From assembly GCF_029633865.1 (NCBI RefSeq), contig NC_079217.1, forward strand, positions 31,727,730 to 31,791,729: a DNA stretch of 64,000 nt. The letters run 5' to 3'. The stretch is from Lampris incognitus (lineage: Eukaryota; Chordata; Actinopteri; Lampriformes; Lampridae). Shown piece by piece: positions 1-13,719 of this stretch. The notes under the pieces are model-generated. The model saw nothing but the letters and a program-made list of their open reading frames with translations. It was not told where the DNA came from and ran no database searches. Both the position numbers and the translations under genes were made by a program. Each line of letters begins with the position of its first letter. Position 1 is the stretch's first letter.

Positions 1-47
1 TTTCTCTCTCTTCCTCTCACTCTCTCCTGCTCTGTCTTCCCTTTTTC

Positions 48-171
<124 letters not shown>

Positions 172-768
172 GTCCTGAACAGCAGTCCTGATTTCTCTGT
201 GGGATGGGTTGTGGTTTTCTCAGCAATGTTACCAGTTTGCCTGTCTGGGTCAGCCCACATGTGGAACACAGTAGGACAAGGGTTACCCCCCCTTCCCTTC
301 ACCCCCCCTTCTCCATTCTCCCATTCTTTCCCTCTTTCTGTCTGTCTGTTGTCCTGTCTGTCTCCCTCATCCCAAGGACGGTGATTATTTGGTGGCTTGC
401 TGGCTTGCCCCTGTGTGCTCACACTCAGCGTGTGGAATTATTTTTGTACGGGGGAGCTGCGTTTGATTGCCGTGCAGGGACCCTGCCTCATACAATGGCT
501 CCCCTGTTCAGAGGCCCCCAGGTCTCTGCATTAGACCAGAGCCATGGGGGTGCCGTGGAGTTGGTGGAACAAGGCTGGGGGTGGGGGTGTTGGGCGTTAA
601 GGATAAGTCTACGGAGAACCCCTCTCTTTTTACCCTCTTGGACCCCCCCCCCGACACACACACAGAAAACCAAACCCCTCATCGGCCGCCGTGGGCCACC
701 TTAACCCTCCACCTTCGCCCCCACCTCACTATGGTGACTTTAGGGATCCTGAGGAAAATCATCAGAAA

Positions 769-773
<5 letters not shown>

Positions 774-823
<50 letters not shown>

Positions 824-843
824 GCACGCACGCACACATACAC
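774..843. repeat. (AC)n microsatellite with CGCA variants at the 3' end
   Basis: Pure AC to about 818, then CGCA repeats. Confidence 0.97.
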
Positions 844-1959
844 AATGTCGACTGTTTCGGCTCCTTTTACTTTTTCAGTTTCTCGTCCTGGTTTTCCCTG
901 TTGAGAAAAAGTGGTTTGTCACAAGCCCGGCATTCTCCCCGTAGCAGTCTTTGTGCTAAATACTCAACGCTCTCCACACAGCAGCAGCACTTGTGTTTTT
1001 CTCTGTGCATTTTTGGGTCTGTTTTTCCACTCGCTGATTTATGCCTGGGGGCAGCTAAAATTAAGAGCATTTCGGTGCCGCCCAGGGTGCCTGTGTAAGT
1101 GGAGGAATGTGGTGGCCGAGTTCTGCTCCATAAGGTGAAATGAATAGGCCGCACATACGTGGAGTCTTGCCTCTCTGAATTTTATTTTTCAGATGTATGA
1201 TTTGCAGATAAAAATATCGACCGAGCTCAGGGCCTATCTAATGTTTGGGAAATTATGTGCACCCAAAGCTAGTCCCGTTCAATGGTGTACTAAATTCATA
1301 AGGTGTGAGTTATTTTTCCTTGGACCCTGTTTGTGAGAGATACACAGAAATAAAATATGACAAAGAAAAAGGGGCTAGAGCTGTGTGTTACAGTGATTAA
1401 CCTGAACCTTCTGCCGCCACCTGCTGGCTATACAGCCTAGTTACTGTTCATGAGGCTTCTGAGTGAAGAACTATTATACAGTAGCATGGGCGGCCTTGAG
1501 CATCCGGTGGCCCGTTTCAAGAGCTAATGCCACACCCCACAAAACAATATATAAAAGAGAAAAGAGGGGGGAAAGCGAGTATTCAAGTTGGTTTGCATCA
1601 ATAATGGCTTCTTTTCTAACTTAAACCTAAATGCATTATGGGCACTTTCAGCATCATGGACAGCTCAGCATAGAAAATTATCAAAACAATTCCCTTAATT
1701 AAAAGATGAAACAATGATATTTTTTGCTTTGGAATGAGGAGAGGCCTCGCCCTTCTCGGCAACTTCTAGTCCGCATTGAATAGTGCTAGGTGTTATGTAT
1801 CAGCTCAGATGGCAGCTGAGCGCCCACTAGTGGTGACTTTCATGTATGAGCTTTGAATGAAGCAACCACAGCTCGCCTCGCCACAATATGTAAATTAACA
1901 AGCACGAAACCATCCAGACCCACGGCGAACCTGTACTGCACGTGTAGGTGTAGCAAGGC

Positions 1960-2830
1960 CTTGTCAAAGGCGGCAAAGCAGACGTCCCTCTCAGGTCATC
2001 CATGAGTGAGTGACTGACCAGAATTTGCCACTTGCCACAAATATACCTGGCCGAAGCTGGCAGAACGGTGTGGCGTTCAACGTCGAAAGTTTGACCCCAC
2101 CCCCCGTTTGATTTGATTGGTTTAACTGTCAATTTAAAGGTCGATTTTGGTGGGGTTAAACATCGATTTCCATTGGTTTGGATTTGGGTTTGGGCGGGGC
2201 TAAACAGGCTTGGGGTTATGGTTAGAGATGGGTGGATAGGATTAAAAGTTCGATGTTTAACCCCGGCCCATCCTGCAGGCTGCAGTTAGGTACTCCTCAC
2301 TTGCCACGCATAGCCAATGGTGGCAGTTGCAGTTGCATGCACGTCCTAGCAGTTGTGCATGCATCCTACTAAACGTCCCTACTAAATGTCCCTGCCAAAC
2401 ATCCCTCTCTGGTCGTCCCTGAGTGAGTGAGTGAGTGAGTGGGTGGGTGAGTGAGTGAGTGGGTGAGTGAGTGAGTGAGTGAGTGAGTGAGTGAGTGAGT
2501 GAGTGAGTGAGTGGGTGAGTGAGTGAGTGAGTGAGTGAGTGAGTGAGTGAGTGAGTGAGTGAGTGAGTGAGTGAGTGGGGTGAGTGAGTGAGTGAGTGAG
2601 TGAGTGAGTGAGTGAGTGAGTGAGTGAGTGAGTGAGTGAGTGAGTGAGTGAGTGAGTGGGTGAGTGAGTGACCACAATTTGCCACTTGCCACACATAGCC
2701 CACAGCAGCAGTTGCACATGCATCCCTCTAAACATCCCCACTAAACACCCCTCTCAGGTCGTCCATGAGTGAGTGAGTGACCACAATTTGCCACACAGAG
2801 CCCATGATGGCAGTTGCATGTGCATCATCA
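1960..2830. repeat. compound minisatellite containing a GTGA tetranucleotide array (2420-2671)
   Basis: A segment of roughly 90-120 bp recurs at about 1970-2040, 2275-2430, 2671-2760 and 2760-2830. It contains TTGCCACTTGCCACA, GCAGTTGCA, a GTCC(C/A)T stretch and short GTGA runs. In one copy the GTGA run has expanded to about 250 bp, with occasional GGGTGA and GGGGTGA variants. It translates to Ser-Leu-Thr-His polymers in all minus frames; these are not proteins. Confidence 0.85.
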
Positions 2831-3233
2831 AAAAAAAAAGTGGGTGACTTATTCAATTCTTGTATGTCCGTCGGGGGGCCCTTTGGGAGGGCAGGGTCCA
2901 TTTCAATTGAAATGGGTGAAACATAGCCAGGCTGCCAATGTACGGGTCGAATAGGTCTTTATTATTGTCCTCTCAAATGGTTGTTATTTCAACAGGTAAA
3001 AATCATAAAATTATTCTACAAAAAGTATTACAGCAGGTAACATATTCAACATCCAAAGTAACACTGACCTTATAAGCACAACAATATGTGATTCCTGTTC
3101 AGATGCTTTTTATGAGAATATTTGCCTTTACATATATATATATATATAGTTTGTCTCTTTCAACAGAATTGAAAATGGAAAAATAGATTCCCCTCTGTCT
3201 CACTGTCTCTACTTTTGTCTAATGCTGTTGCAG

Positions 3234-3302
3234 GTAGCTCATCATTATCCTACAACGCTCCATCTCACACAGACCCGTCCCCTCGCCTAGCTGCCAAAGA
3301 AG
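3234..3302 (+). CDS. fli1: fli1 internal coding exon (after Pointed domain)
   Basis: 69-bp exon bounded by a pyrimidine-rich tract ending in CAG (acceptor) and by GTAGGA (donor). It enters and leaves in phase 1, and reads through SSLSYNAPSHTDPSPRLAAK, ending in E plus the first base of the next codon. Human FLI1 has the closely similar SSLLAYNTTSHTDQSSRL at this place, just after the Pointed (PNT) domain. This is the linker between PNT and the ETS domain. The upstream exons, including the PNT domain, are not in the window; I found no trace of them in 1-3233. FLI1 is a nuclear ETS transcription factor of endothelial and haematopoietic lineages (family knowledge). Phase and sequence join cleanly to the exon at 12871. 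FLI1 is preferred to ERG because of the residues in the final exon and the neighbouring kcnj1. Confidence 0.9.
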
Positions 3303-3579
3303 GTAGGAACGATGTGCACTGTCCATTAACTGCCGTCCATCCATTCCCTCTAGCAAGTCTTTCTGAGTGTATTTCACTTGATGGCCTACATCACATCCCT
3401 GTCATAAAGGCAAGCCACAGTATCTACATGACATTCATTCCCCAGTGTACACGTGATTCCTTAAAACCTTAATGAATCCATATATGTGTTGATACGAGGG
3501 ATTTGTTAAACAGAGTCAGGGGAGGATGCTGGTCCATAGAGGGGAAGGGAACGGAGAGGAAGAGAGGAGAGAGAGAAAA

Positions 3580-3735
<156 letters not shown>

Positions 3736-3967
3736 CGGACACACACACGGGCACATGGGCACACACATACACACTTAGAGAAAGAGAGATTAGTTGAGGG
3801 ACTAAACAGGGCATTCTCATTAGCCAAAATTATTTAGCAAAAACAATAAAGCAGCATTTGTGCCTCCCAGTGCCTGCTCTATGATAGTCTCACAGCGGTG
3901 TCCAACGGCCCAACTTACCACACTCACAAACCACAAACACATAATGAGTGAAGACAGAGACCTCTGT

Positions 3968-3973
<6 letters not shown>

Positions 3974-4006
<33 letters not shown>
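3974..4006. repeat. (AC)n microsatellite
   Basis: About 33 bp of pure AC. Confidence 0.95.
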
Positions 4007-4009
<3 letters not shown>

Positions 4010-5785
4010 GTGACAGCTTGAGGCAGGTGCTCCTTTTGTGCTGCTGAAATAATAACAGCAGAACCAGTGCAGACAGACTGTGCTATTGAGGGGCCTATAC
4101 CTGAACTCAGCACAACAGCACATGGTTCATCAGAGAGGGCCAGCTCAGAGCCGAGGCATATTAACAAGACAAAAGGTGTTCGGTGATGAGTACTATCCTC
4201 AGAAGGAGCTATAGCAAGAAGGAAACCTGGTTGTTATGGCGAAAGGGGACCATAAGGCAAAGCATATGAATGAGGCCGTGTGAAAAGGACGAGGCTTCAG
4301 ACTCAGGTGGCAGGGCCACAATGCGCAAATGTGGCAGAAGACGTTGATTGTTCTCCGCACTACAGACTGCATATAGGAGTGGCTACAGGTTGGCCCGAAC
4401 AGCAAACACTCTTAAAGGACAGAGAGGAGAGAAAAGAAAAGTTTTAGGCGAGAGCAAGGGGGATGATCCGCAGCCCAGGTCATGAGACATACTGGAAGCT
4501 GAGCGCCGCCTGCCGCACAACAAGGGAAACCTCATTTATGCCGTTTTCTGATTTTCTTTCCTTTCATGCGAAGAGCATTGTTTTGTATGTTCCCTTTGCA
4601 GCCAGTTCGAGGACTTGGTGATGATGTAAAAACATATCCGTCAGACTCTGCAGTGCAAAAACAAGCTATTCTACTTATCCATTCGACACTTTCAAAAGGT
4701 GTATTTTCCAAAAAAACATCAAATAATTTTTGGCGAAGAAACATCCATTCACATGAAATGATTTCCCTGCAGAGAGGTCTCCTTTCTGTGGTCTTGTGCA
4801 CCATGCCATGTTTCAAGTTATGCGTTGTTCTTCAGAGAAATTTTCGAAATTTGAGAAATTTCACTGAAAGCAAATACGATTACAGCTCTTTTCTTTTCCG
4901 TATCACACAAAGCAAGGGAAGACTGGAGGAGAGATTTAACATCGTTCAGAGAGTTTGCAGTGAGGTCATTAGCTAAACTTCGCATTTCACTGGGGAAATC
5001 ATAAGCCCACTAATGATCATCGTATTGAATTAACAAGATTAATGGGGTCATTAAATTAACAAATCCTTAATAAACCACAACTATATTTGACAAATAAAAA
5101 GCTTATGATTGATTAGCCACCAAATAGGCACCGTCCCCAGTTTTGCTGACAAATATTGTTTCGATACTTGAGCCACAAGCTAAAATTAATAGTCATGCTC
5201 CTAGAGACTACACACCATCTGCACTTTCCTCTGGGCAGCTTCTTGCAGCTCTGGCTCTGTGCTGAGGACAACAGCACCGGACGAAGGCTACGCTGCGTAT
5301 CTGAGAAAAAACGCGACACATCCTTTAACATCAGCTATATGGTGTCACCACCGCAGACAGCAGTAAGGACTGCAATAACAGTGATAGTCTTTCTAACAGG
5401 ATGAGGGCCCCTATTTAAGAGGGAGGAGAGGAAACACTAGCACTGATAAGTGTCCCTCTCTCTCTCCCTCTCTCTCTCTTGCTTGCTCTCTCTGGCCCAG
5501 CGGTGCACATTAGAAGGCCATAATGTACTTGTTCTCGCCCAGTCTCAATACCAATCCACCAATGGACGGGGCAGATAAGGTTCTGCGTGGTCACCCCTGA
5601 CCTCTGTCTTCCTGGCCCTCACCGTCAGGTGTTTGGACTGGCAGGAACAGCCGATCACTCCCTTCTGCAGCATTTCCTTTTCACACAGAGATGATTTCTA
5701 TTATGGGCTCCTGTAGAACTGAATGTGCCACTCTCTGAACTCCATAATCTCAGCCAGCGACCAGAAAAGTGTTTTGAAAGTGTTT

Positions 5786-5916
<131 letters not shown>

Positions 5917-6408
5917 AGTAGTAAATGAGTGACTTCTGAAATGAAAACAATAAAAACCCTTGCACATGAGTATCGAATAAGATACAGGCCTTCAAAATTG
6001 TTCTTATCGACTTGATAGTCATGAATTGCACATGACAGTAAATTTATATATTTGTTTTTTGTTCTTTTTTTTATTATTATTAGATTAAAGAAAAAAATTC
6101 TCCCCAAAATGAAGTAAACCAGAGAAGAGAAATAAGGCTTTGACTCAGTGGCAAACTCAACAGTATTCCATAAAAGAGGGCTCGCTTTAAGAAGAAGCCT
6201 TTATCAACATTTGCCAGATCGGACTTGCCAGATGTTCCAGTTCATACTGTCTTCAGAGACCAGCTGAATGCCGTAACAGGCTCTTTGGGGTAGAGTAAGC
6301 AAGGGCATACAGCAGGAGACAACCTTTAATCTGCTCCAGACCGCGTGGTGTAAAATGCAATGTTATGAATAAAAGGGAGCATATAAAACATGGAATGCAG
6401 CAGCTATG

Positions 6409-6520
<112 letters not shown>

Positions 6521-7489
6521 AGGGTGTACACGCACCCCCCACCGCCTGGGTGTTCCAGTATGCCCATGATGCAATTAGAAATTCAGCCACTTACATCAGC
6601 CCTTGGCTAATGAATGGAGACTTTTAGACTGACAGACTATATTCTAGGATCTGTATCAGCTGCTGACAGGCTTCAGATTGTTTTGTTTCTTCTTTAGGAT
6701 GATTGATTCTACAGTATGGTCCTCTGCTCGGGAATGAGTAACATTGCAGGGTGCTGCTCCCTGTGGTTAACTTGACCGTCTTGTCTAAAAAGATCCCAGG
6801 TTAGGGCCTGCAGCAATCAGATGTGCCCATTAAAAAATCATGTGACCTGTTGACAGACATTCAGGAGGACACTTCCCTCCTACCAGCGCCACTTTGTCTT
6901 TGAGCATTTTTTAAGCGTATCACTTAAAACTCAGAGTTTTGCCCTGAATCTTTGTCAAAGCCCTTTCTAAAAAGCGTGTTTGTATTTCACGTTCAGCTAT
7001 TTGCTGAATTGCTCCAACGCTTTCTGTTGTGGTTTTGAGCGCCAGTGGTTTCTGTTTGTGCGGGCTGCTATGAAACTTTGGAATCTCATAAATCCAGACA
7101 GGGGCCACTCATATTCTCCACTTCTCGTCAGGTCAACGTGGAGTGATGGTGATTCACCTTGATCAAAGTAGCTCTTCCTCTGCCAAGTCCTGGTGGCCCG
7201 GGAGCCTGCAGGAGCGGCCTGACCTGCCACTCGCCGGCACAACTGCTCACCTTCGCATTCCTAAATTCACCAAACAAGACAAATCAAAGCGTTTTGCTTC
7301 ATCTAGAGAAATAAAACAAGAAATGCAATAACCTGGAAACTTTGAAAGGACTTTTGACATTCTTTACCTGTCCACAAGCACTTGTTTTGCCCCAGTGCTT
7401 GCTGCTGTGCACAGGGAACAACATGTACAATGCACATCTGCATCCAGCTACACAGAGACACATGGACATATAATCTTTCTCCGTCACAC

Positions 7490-7490
<1 letters not shown>

Positions 7491-7529
<39 letters not shown>
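7491..7529. repeat. (AC)n microsatellite
   Basis: 39 bp of pure AC. Confidence 0.96.
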
Positions 7530-7531
<2 letters not shown>

Positions 7532-7692
7532 AATAGATTCTGCTTACACATTGCTAGCCGTCTCGTCCTCCATGGCTCTATTCACATACAGATGGCTTTT
7601 TAAGCAACCTGTATTATGGGTATTAAAAAAAGTGTACCCTGTCTAAGTCTCTCTCCCTGTCCTTGGCTCAGACTGTGGGTTAAAAAGGTCCG

Positions 7693-7694
<2 letters not shown>

Positions 7695-7754
<60 letters not shown>
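7695..7754. repeat. (TC)n microsatellite, one interruption
   Basis: CT tract broken once by TCCTC near 7721. Confidence 0.96.
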
Positions 7755-7755
<1 letters not shown>

Positions 7756-8988
7756 ATTTACATCATTTTGTTCTACTTTTTTCTCTTCTCTTTTTGTGTG
7801 TATGCTATCTGTCTGTCTCCTTCTTTCCATCTATCTCAGTCTTTCTCTGCCCTCTCTCCTTCTGTGTGTCTAGTAGTACTTGAGCCTTGTTTGACTAGCT
7901 GGTCCTACAGTCTAAGTCTCCCCAGGAGCATGCACCACACCCCAGACCGGAGTGGAAACTGGCTCAAGTCGCAGTCAGAGCGGAGGCCTGGAAAAATGAA
8001 GGGGGTGGGGGCAGCAGCTCCGTGTGTGCACCATTCGGGGCTGTGTTTGTAACGGCTAGCTCGCTATCGCGTACCCCTGACCCGTCGGGGTGCTTTATTT
8101 GGTCATTTTTACGCCTTCCGGTCATTTCTTTCTTTGACCAGCAACTCCACACCTTTTGAGTCTGATCTCCTCTACTTCAATTCTGGCCCAATATACCCTC
8201 CTCAGTCAGTCAGTCAGTCTCAGTCAGTCAGTCAAGTCAGGGAGTCTCCAGCCGTCCAGACTGCCAAAACGCTGTGCTGGTTTGGGGTATTTGAGGCAGT
8301 GAGATATTATAGTTTCTCCTCTTCCTTTTTCCCTTGAAATGCAAGGGGTGTTAAGAAGATATGGAGCAGTCCACGTCCATGCATTACTATTACACTGCAT
8401 CTCCTACAGCCCACAACAGACCGAGGCCGGGTGTGCTGCCCTCATTTTACTGTTGTTGTTTTTTTGTTCCCCCCCCCCCGAAATTCCAATGTTTGTGTTT
8501 TCCGTTTTCCATTTTTGTGCATTTGGTTTATGTCTTTTTTTAAATCTCCACGCTTTATGGTTTCTCGAACACCCTCAGGTTCATCCTCTCTGCTCCCTCT
8601 CCCTCGCCGTCTTTTCTTTCTCTCTCTCTTTCTTTGTCGCCCACTCTATCTGCTTTTCCATCTTCGTATATCTTCCCTTTTTACTTTCTCCCACTCCTTC
8701 TTTCCCTCCATTCTGTTCTGCATGCGACCCTTTCTCTGCTCGTGGATGGAGGTAGCCCCGTTATGTTTTTTTTTTGGGGGGGGGGATTCAGGATGGGGGT
8801 GGGGGTGGTTTTTTTTAGCAGAGTGGGGGGGTGCAGTAAAACAAAGAGAGGTTTGTCTGCAGGCGAGGGAGGCAGGAAACGCAAGTCTCCCAGGACTCTC
8901 CCCAGTCGCTGCTCTTTGGCTATCCTGCGGCCAACACCAGATTGGACCTGACAGCCTCCACGGAGCCCCAGCGGCCCGCCCGCCATTC

Positions 8989-9116
<128 letters not shown>

Positions 9117-10070
9117 TCTCCTCCTCTGTCTTTCGTTTCTTTGTTTCACTTGTTGGAGGCCCGTCTACTTCACCTGATTTTTCCTCACGTCCCTCAGTGT
9201 TTAGTTTTTTCGTTATGCTTTCACTTCGTCATTCTTTTTCTACGTTGCCCCCCCCCCCCACACACACACACACCCACCACCACCACCTCCACCACCCATT
9301 TCGACCGCAGACAGAAAGAAAGAGTAGGTCTTTGTTCGGGCCCGGCCAGCCACGGGGCCCTGAGAGACAACATCAGGGTTAAAAGTTGAAAAGTTAGAAA
9401 TCAGTGGGAAAAAAAAGATCAAGAGGTCTTTCAACAGCGGGACGCTTTCCTGCTGGAAGACGCCTCTTCCGAGACGTAAAAAGACAAGTGAGAAAAGGGG
9501 AAATCATGTGAAATAACATCCCGTGAAAATAGTGAATGTGACATGATTGGATTTGAAATATGTTTCAAACAGTGACCGATTCTGAAACGAGTTGCTGGTG
9601 TGGTAGCTATCCAGGCAATTTTAGTCTATAATCGCTGGAGAAAGACTCGGGAGTTATGGTTTCAATTGAACTTCTGAGAGGAGCTGAGCTATGAGAAGAG
9701 AACGAGAGCGCAGCAAAAACCAGAGCTTTGTCATTGTAGAGCGTTTATGTTGATGTCCACAAGAGGGCAGTATTGTATAGTGTTTAGCGTTAAGGCGTAC
9801 CGGTGGATGTTTCGCCTTATGGTTTTGCATTACACGGGTCATGAGACCATACACAGACTGAATTTGTTGTGGCTTTATTGCAGCTGGGCATCCTCATCCT
9901 CCTCACTTTAAAGCATGCACGCACACAGGCTGAATGTAGGTCACGTTAGCGTTCATTCAACATTGCTGTGAAAACCAGATGCCTGAGGTTTATCAAATTA
10001 CCAAATTTACCAAACATTAAATGAGAACAACATTTTTAGACAGACAGAATTAAATTGTCGAAAGTGTCTA

Positions 10071-11060
10071 TGCATGCTCAGTAATCCAGGTAAGGAACGC
10101 TCAGAAAGTTGGATCAGTTCATCTGGACACGACGTTTACTGAGAGAAACGTTTCATCACTCATCTAGGGGACCTCTTCAGTCTCAGCTGACTGCAGGTAT
10201 CCCCACCCTTATAAACAATGCATTGGCATGACGACCGAAACAAACAATCAACAACCAACCAACAATTCTCATATGCAAATGTGAGCATGACCATTAACTA
10301 GAGCTACAATGGCCATGTGTGCTATTCACAGAGGATTGGGGAATGATTGCAATCACGGTAAGATGGCTACAGATGTAGGAGAGGAGCCCGAGGAGCCCCC
10401 CCCCCCTCGTTTCAGGGATGGTTGTTCCCTCTTCACATAGATGGCCTCTTTGTCTTCATGTTCACACCAGTGTAACCTGTCCATAACGTTCCCGTGTGGT
10501 AGGAGATCTACGCTGCTGATTCTGGGTTTAGTATCTACATTATATAAATCTGGGGAGTCGGGAGTCGTGGCCTGACGCGTGGACTCTTCTGTGCCCTGTG
10601 AAGAGCTGACACGTCAGCCCACGACTCCGTAGTCTACACCCATCTGCAGGCCAGTGGCCACTCTTTCAAGGATGAGGATGTGCACACCCTTGATAGGGAG
10701 GAACGCTGATTTGAACGGGGAGTCAAAGAGAGGTCATCTATGTGAAGAGGGTACGACCTACCCTGAACCGGGGGGGGGGGGGGGGAGTACATCTGTCGCC
10801 ATTTCACAATGCTGTGAGTGCAACCCTCCCCTATTCCTCTGTGAATAGTACACATGACCATTGAAAGTCTAGTTAAAAGTCACACCCATATTTGCACATG
10901 AAACTGATCGATTGTTTTCGGTCGGTGTGCCACTGTATCGTTTATAAGGGTGGGGGGTGCCTGCAGTCAGCTGAGACTGAAGAGGTCACTTAGATGACGA
11001 TGAAACGTTTCTCTCAGTAAGCGTTGTGTCCAGACGAACGGATGCAACCTTCTGAGAATG
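10071..11060. mobile_element. Penelope-like (Neptune-type) element remnant, inverted terminal repeats
   Basis: The left part (10071 to about 10452) is the terminal repeat in antisense: GTTTCATCACTCATCTAGG, then ACCTCTTCAGTC, then the phrase CCCCACCCTTATAAACAAT. The right part (about 10600-11060) is in sense. It contains a degraded GIY-YIG-end coding stretch around 10623-10745, reading VYTHLQASGHSFKDEDVH and then a broken ERGVKE, followed by the same terminal repeat in sense, ending near ACCTTCTGAGAATG. Order and peptide fit the C-terminal endonuclease region and pLTR of fish Neptune-like Penelope elements (family knowledge). Stops interrupt the frame, so the element is dead. Situated in a fli1 intron. 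Confidence 0.8.
10977..11021 (+). ncRNA. degenerate hammerhead-like core in Penelope terminal repeat
   Basis: CTGAAGA at 10977-10983, a weakened stem II (GGTCACT against ACGAT), GAAA at 11002-11005, then a stem III candidate ACGTTT against AAGCGT. Stem II is damaged relative to the copy at 14838, and the cleavage-site pairing is not convincing. Confidence 0.3.
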
Positions 11061-12670
11061 TATCACAAGGTTTATTTGCTTTTCTGTAATTGACCACTTA
11101 TTTTATATTGAGACATATTGTTCTCATGGGGTGTTCGCTGTCTAGATGTATATGTCAGAAACACATACACACACAAACATGCAGCCATACACAATACCTT
11201 TGAAATGTATTTCAACACCACAAACCTTTGAGTTGGTAACAAAAAATATAGAACTAAAAAAAAAATATTGAACTGTTTTTATTCTTTTGATATGTATGGT
11301 ATATTGTCAGACATGCAGGTAAATGCATTGCCACATGGCACCTTTTTCCAAACATTTGTTTAGGGAAGTTTTAATTAGCATGTGTGTGTGTTGTCTGCCC
11401 TTTTTGACATTCATTCATCAAAATATTCAGATTTTGGAGCCGCCAAGCAAAGCCACAGTCTTCTCATGTGGGCCTTTGAGCTGTTGCTCCGGTTGAATTG
11501 AGAGCTAAATGGGGTCCTGCATATATCAGGAGGGCAGACTTTTCCTTGTCTCATCGTCTCTGCCCAGATCTCGGTAGACTGTCTTGTTATTCAAATCATT
11601 CACTAAACAAGTCACAAACCTGCTTCGTTAGCCTCAAGGCTATTGCGAGGCGGTAAGGGCGCTTGACCTCTTAAATGCTGGATGATCCCAACAGTATTCT
11701 CTGTCATCACCCTTTATGTTCCCTCCACAGTGTGACCCCCCCCCCCAAGGATAACGCTGCTGACAAAATGATTTGTAGAGCCAGAGAACACAGGAGAAAG
11801 CCTGCAGCTCTCAGCAATGGCTGAAATGTATATCTGCCTTTATGTTTCTAATGCCAAGCCGACAATAATGTGGTGGCTCGCACTTGTCTGAGCACAATGA
11901 TGCAAACTACCAAGGGTGTTGGGTGGTCGCCCGTCTAGCCAAATGAATTTGACGTCGAGTGGTAGATGGGGATTCCCAGTCTAAATTGAATGCACCTCTG
12001 ATTCATCTGCTCACACCAGAGTAATTGAAGGCAACTTGCAGCTTTCTTGTCTCAAGGAGCATTCATTCATTCGTTCATTCATTCATTCATTCAGGACCTT
12101 TTCAACCTCCTCAAAGCTTTAGAATAATTTTAGGTGTTCAACAAAGGCTTGGGAAAGTCATTTGTTATGTGTGTGTGTGTGTGTGTGCGTGCGTGCGTGC
12201 GTGTGTGCACATGTGAATGAATGTATCTATTGTGCAAGTCCCCATATCTGTGGTCAGTATGTTGCCAGCTACACAACCAACTGATATTGTATCAAAAACA
12301 TATTTTGGGCCTTCCGCCGCTGGGCCGTTGCCACAAGTGAAGTGAAATCATATTAGCCCGGCCAGAGTCTGTGCAGACTATCTTGGACCTCCCTCTAAGC
12401 AGGCAGGGAAAACCTTCCCATAGATGCCTGTTGGCATGGTTCCCTACCTGTGACAGCATGTTAAACTCAATACTCTCTTCTTTAGGCTAACTTGTCCTGT
12501 GCACAAGGAAATGGGACACTAACCGCACAAAATCCATGTACACCCACACAGTCACACGTTTTAAAGCAGACATTTGATAAGGAGTGAATGAACGTAGAAA
12601 GTGCAGAAAGTGACAACGTATGAAACAGGTTGTCGAGCACTGGATGGCTTCTGAACTGCTTAGAGATATA

Positions 12671-12672
<2 letters not shown>

Positions 12673-12734
<62 letters not shown>
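12673..12734. repeat. (GT)n microsatellite
   Basis: 62 bp of pure GT, 137 bp before a fli1 exon. Confidence 0.97.
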
Positions 12735-12735
<1 letters not shown>

Positions 12736-12870
12736 TGCGTGCATTCTGAGTAAGTCTGAATGCATCCGTGACATCTAAATCCAGCCCGAGGTGAGAAAGG
12801 CGTTTGAAGAATATTTGTGACACTTAAAATTTGGTCCTCTTCCCCCCCCCCCCTTTTTTTTTTGCCTCAG

Positions 12871-12930
12871 ATACTTCATATGACGCTGTACGGCGGACTG
12901 GGTGGTCAAACAACATGCATAGCGGCAAAG
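12871..12930 (+). CDS. fli1: fli1 internal coding exon (linker)
   Basis: 60-bp exon between a T-rich tract ending in CCTCAG and the donor GTAAGG. The split codon G/AT gives D, followed by TSYDAVRRTGWSNNMHSGK. Human FLI1 has [20 protein letters not shown] here, so the match is direct. Phase 1 at both ends. The intron before it is about 9.6 kb and is filled with microsatellites and one Penelope-derived composite. The exon encodes part of the low-complexity linker ahead of the ETS domain and has no catalytic or DNA-contact residue. Confidence 0.92.
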
Positions 12931-13659
12931 GTAAGGGCACTAAAATGACTCATACCCCAAAACCACTCGTGATGGGAAGCAAGCAAGTGGGACTTTTTAA
13001 GCGTCTCATGTTTTCTTTTCAGGATCATTACAGACATGGTCAGATGGGGTTTGCAAATTCTTATCACCATTAGTTCGAGCCAACAAAGTCAGATGTTATG
13101 GTTTAGAAGAATATAATGAGTGGCAAAAAATGTAGACAAGCATGGGAAAAGGTTTAAAAGTCAATACACAGTACATCTGCTATGTGTGGATTACCTGCTA
13201 CTGTCTACAGTGTCTTGACTGCTCGTCTGTTTCATCCCAACGGGTTAAAACAAATGTCAAGCTATCTTCTTTTTTTTTTTCAAATGCTATTTGGCCACAG
13301 TCTGAATCATACTATGGGAGTGCCAACATCCACAGAGTCTAGACACATAACGCAGACCACCAAAGATTTAAACTTCTGTTGTCAGAACAAGAACAGGCGC
13401 TCAAAAGAGCACGTTACAGCTACCAGTTGCTGCCCTGTTTTCTTTGGACTGCTGCTGACATACCATCAAGACGTGCTGCCTGCTTATCCAGAGCCACCCT
13501 GCTGATGTTTTCACTAAACTGCTTTCTTCCACTCTCTTGTCTGTTTCTCTGCTTTCTCCCTTTCCTTCATTCCTCTCCATCTTCCTTTGCCCTTGTCCCC
13601 ACTCCGTGTCCATTTTCTCTCTCGCTTTGCCCATCTATGCCTCCCCTGCCCCTCTGCAG

Positions 13660-13719
13660 GCTCACCGGTTGTTACTCAGAACGTGTCCAAGTCCACCGAG
13701 CAGCCCCGAGCCCAACCAG
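13660..13719 (+). CDS. fli1: fli1 internal coding exon (linker)
   Basis: 60-bp exon preceded by a long C/T tract ending in TGCAG and followed by GTAAAT. It reads GSPVVTQNVSKSTEQPRAQP and hands a split codon (G/AT) to the next exon. It corresponds to the human FLI1 segment containing ISKNTEQRPQPDPYQ. Phase 1 at both ends, consistent with its neighbours. The two 60-bp exons are separated by only 729 bp. In ETS genes of the ERG/FLI1 group short in-frame linker exons can be skipped; all the linker exons here are multiples of three, so skipping any one would keep the frame (inference). Confidence 0.9.

Noticed and set aside
2257..2741. Three overlapping minus-strand ORFs rich in Ser-Leu-Thr-His
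   Set aside because: Product of the GTGA tetranucleotide array in all frames.
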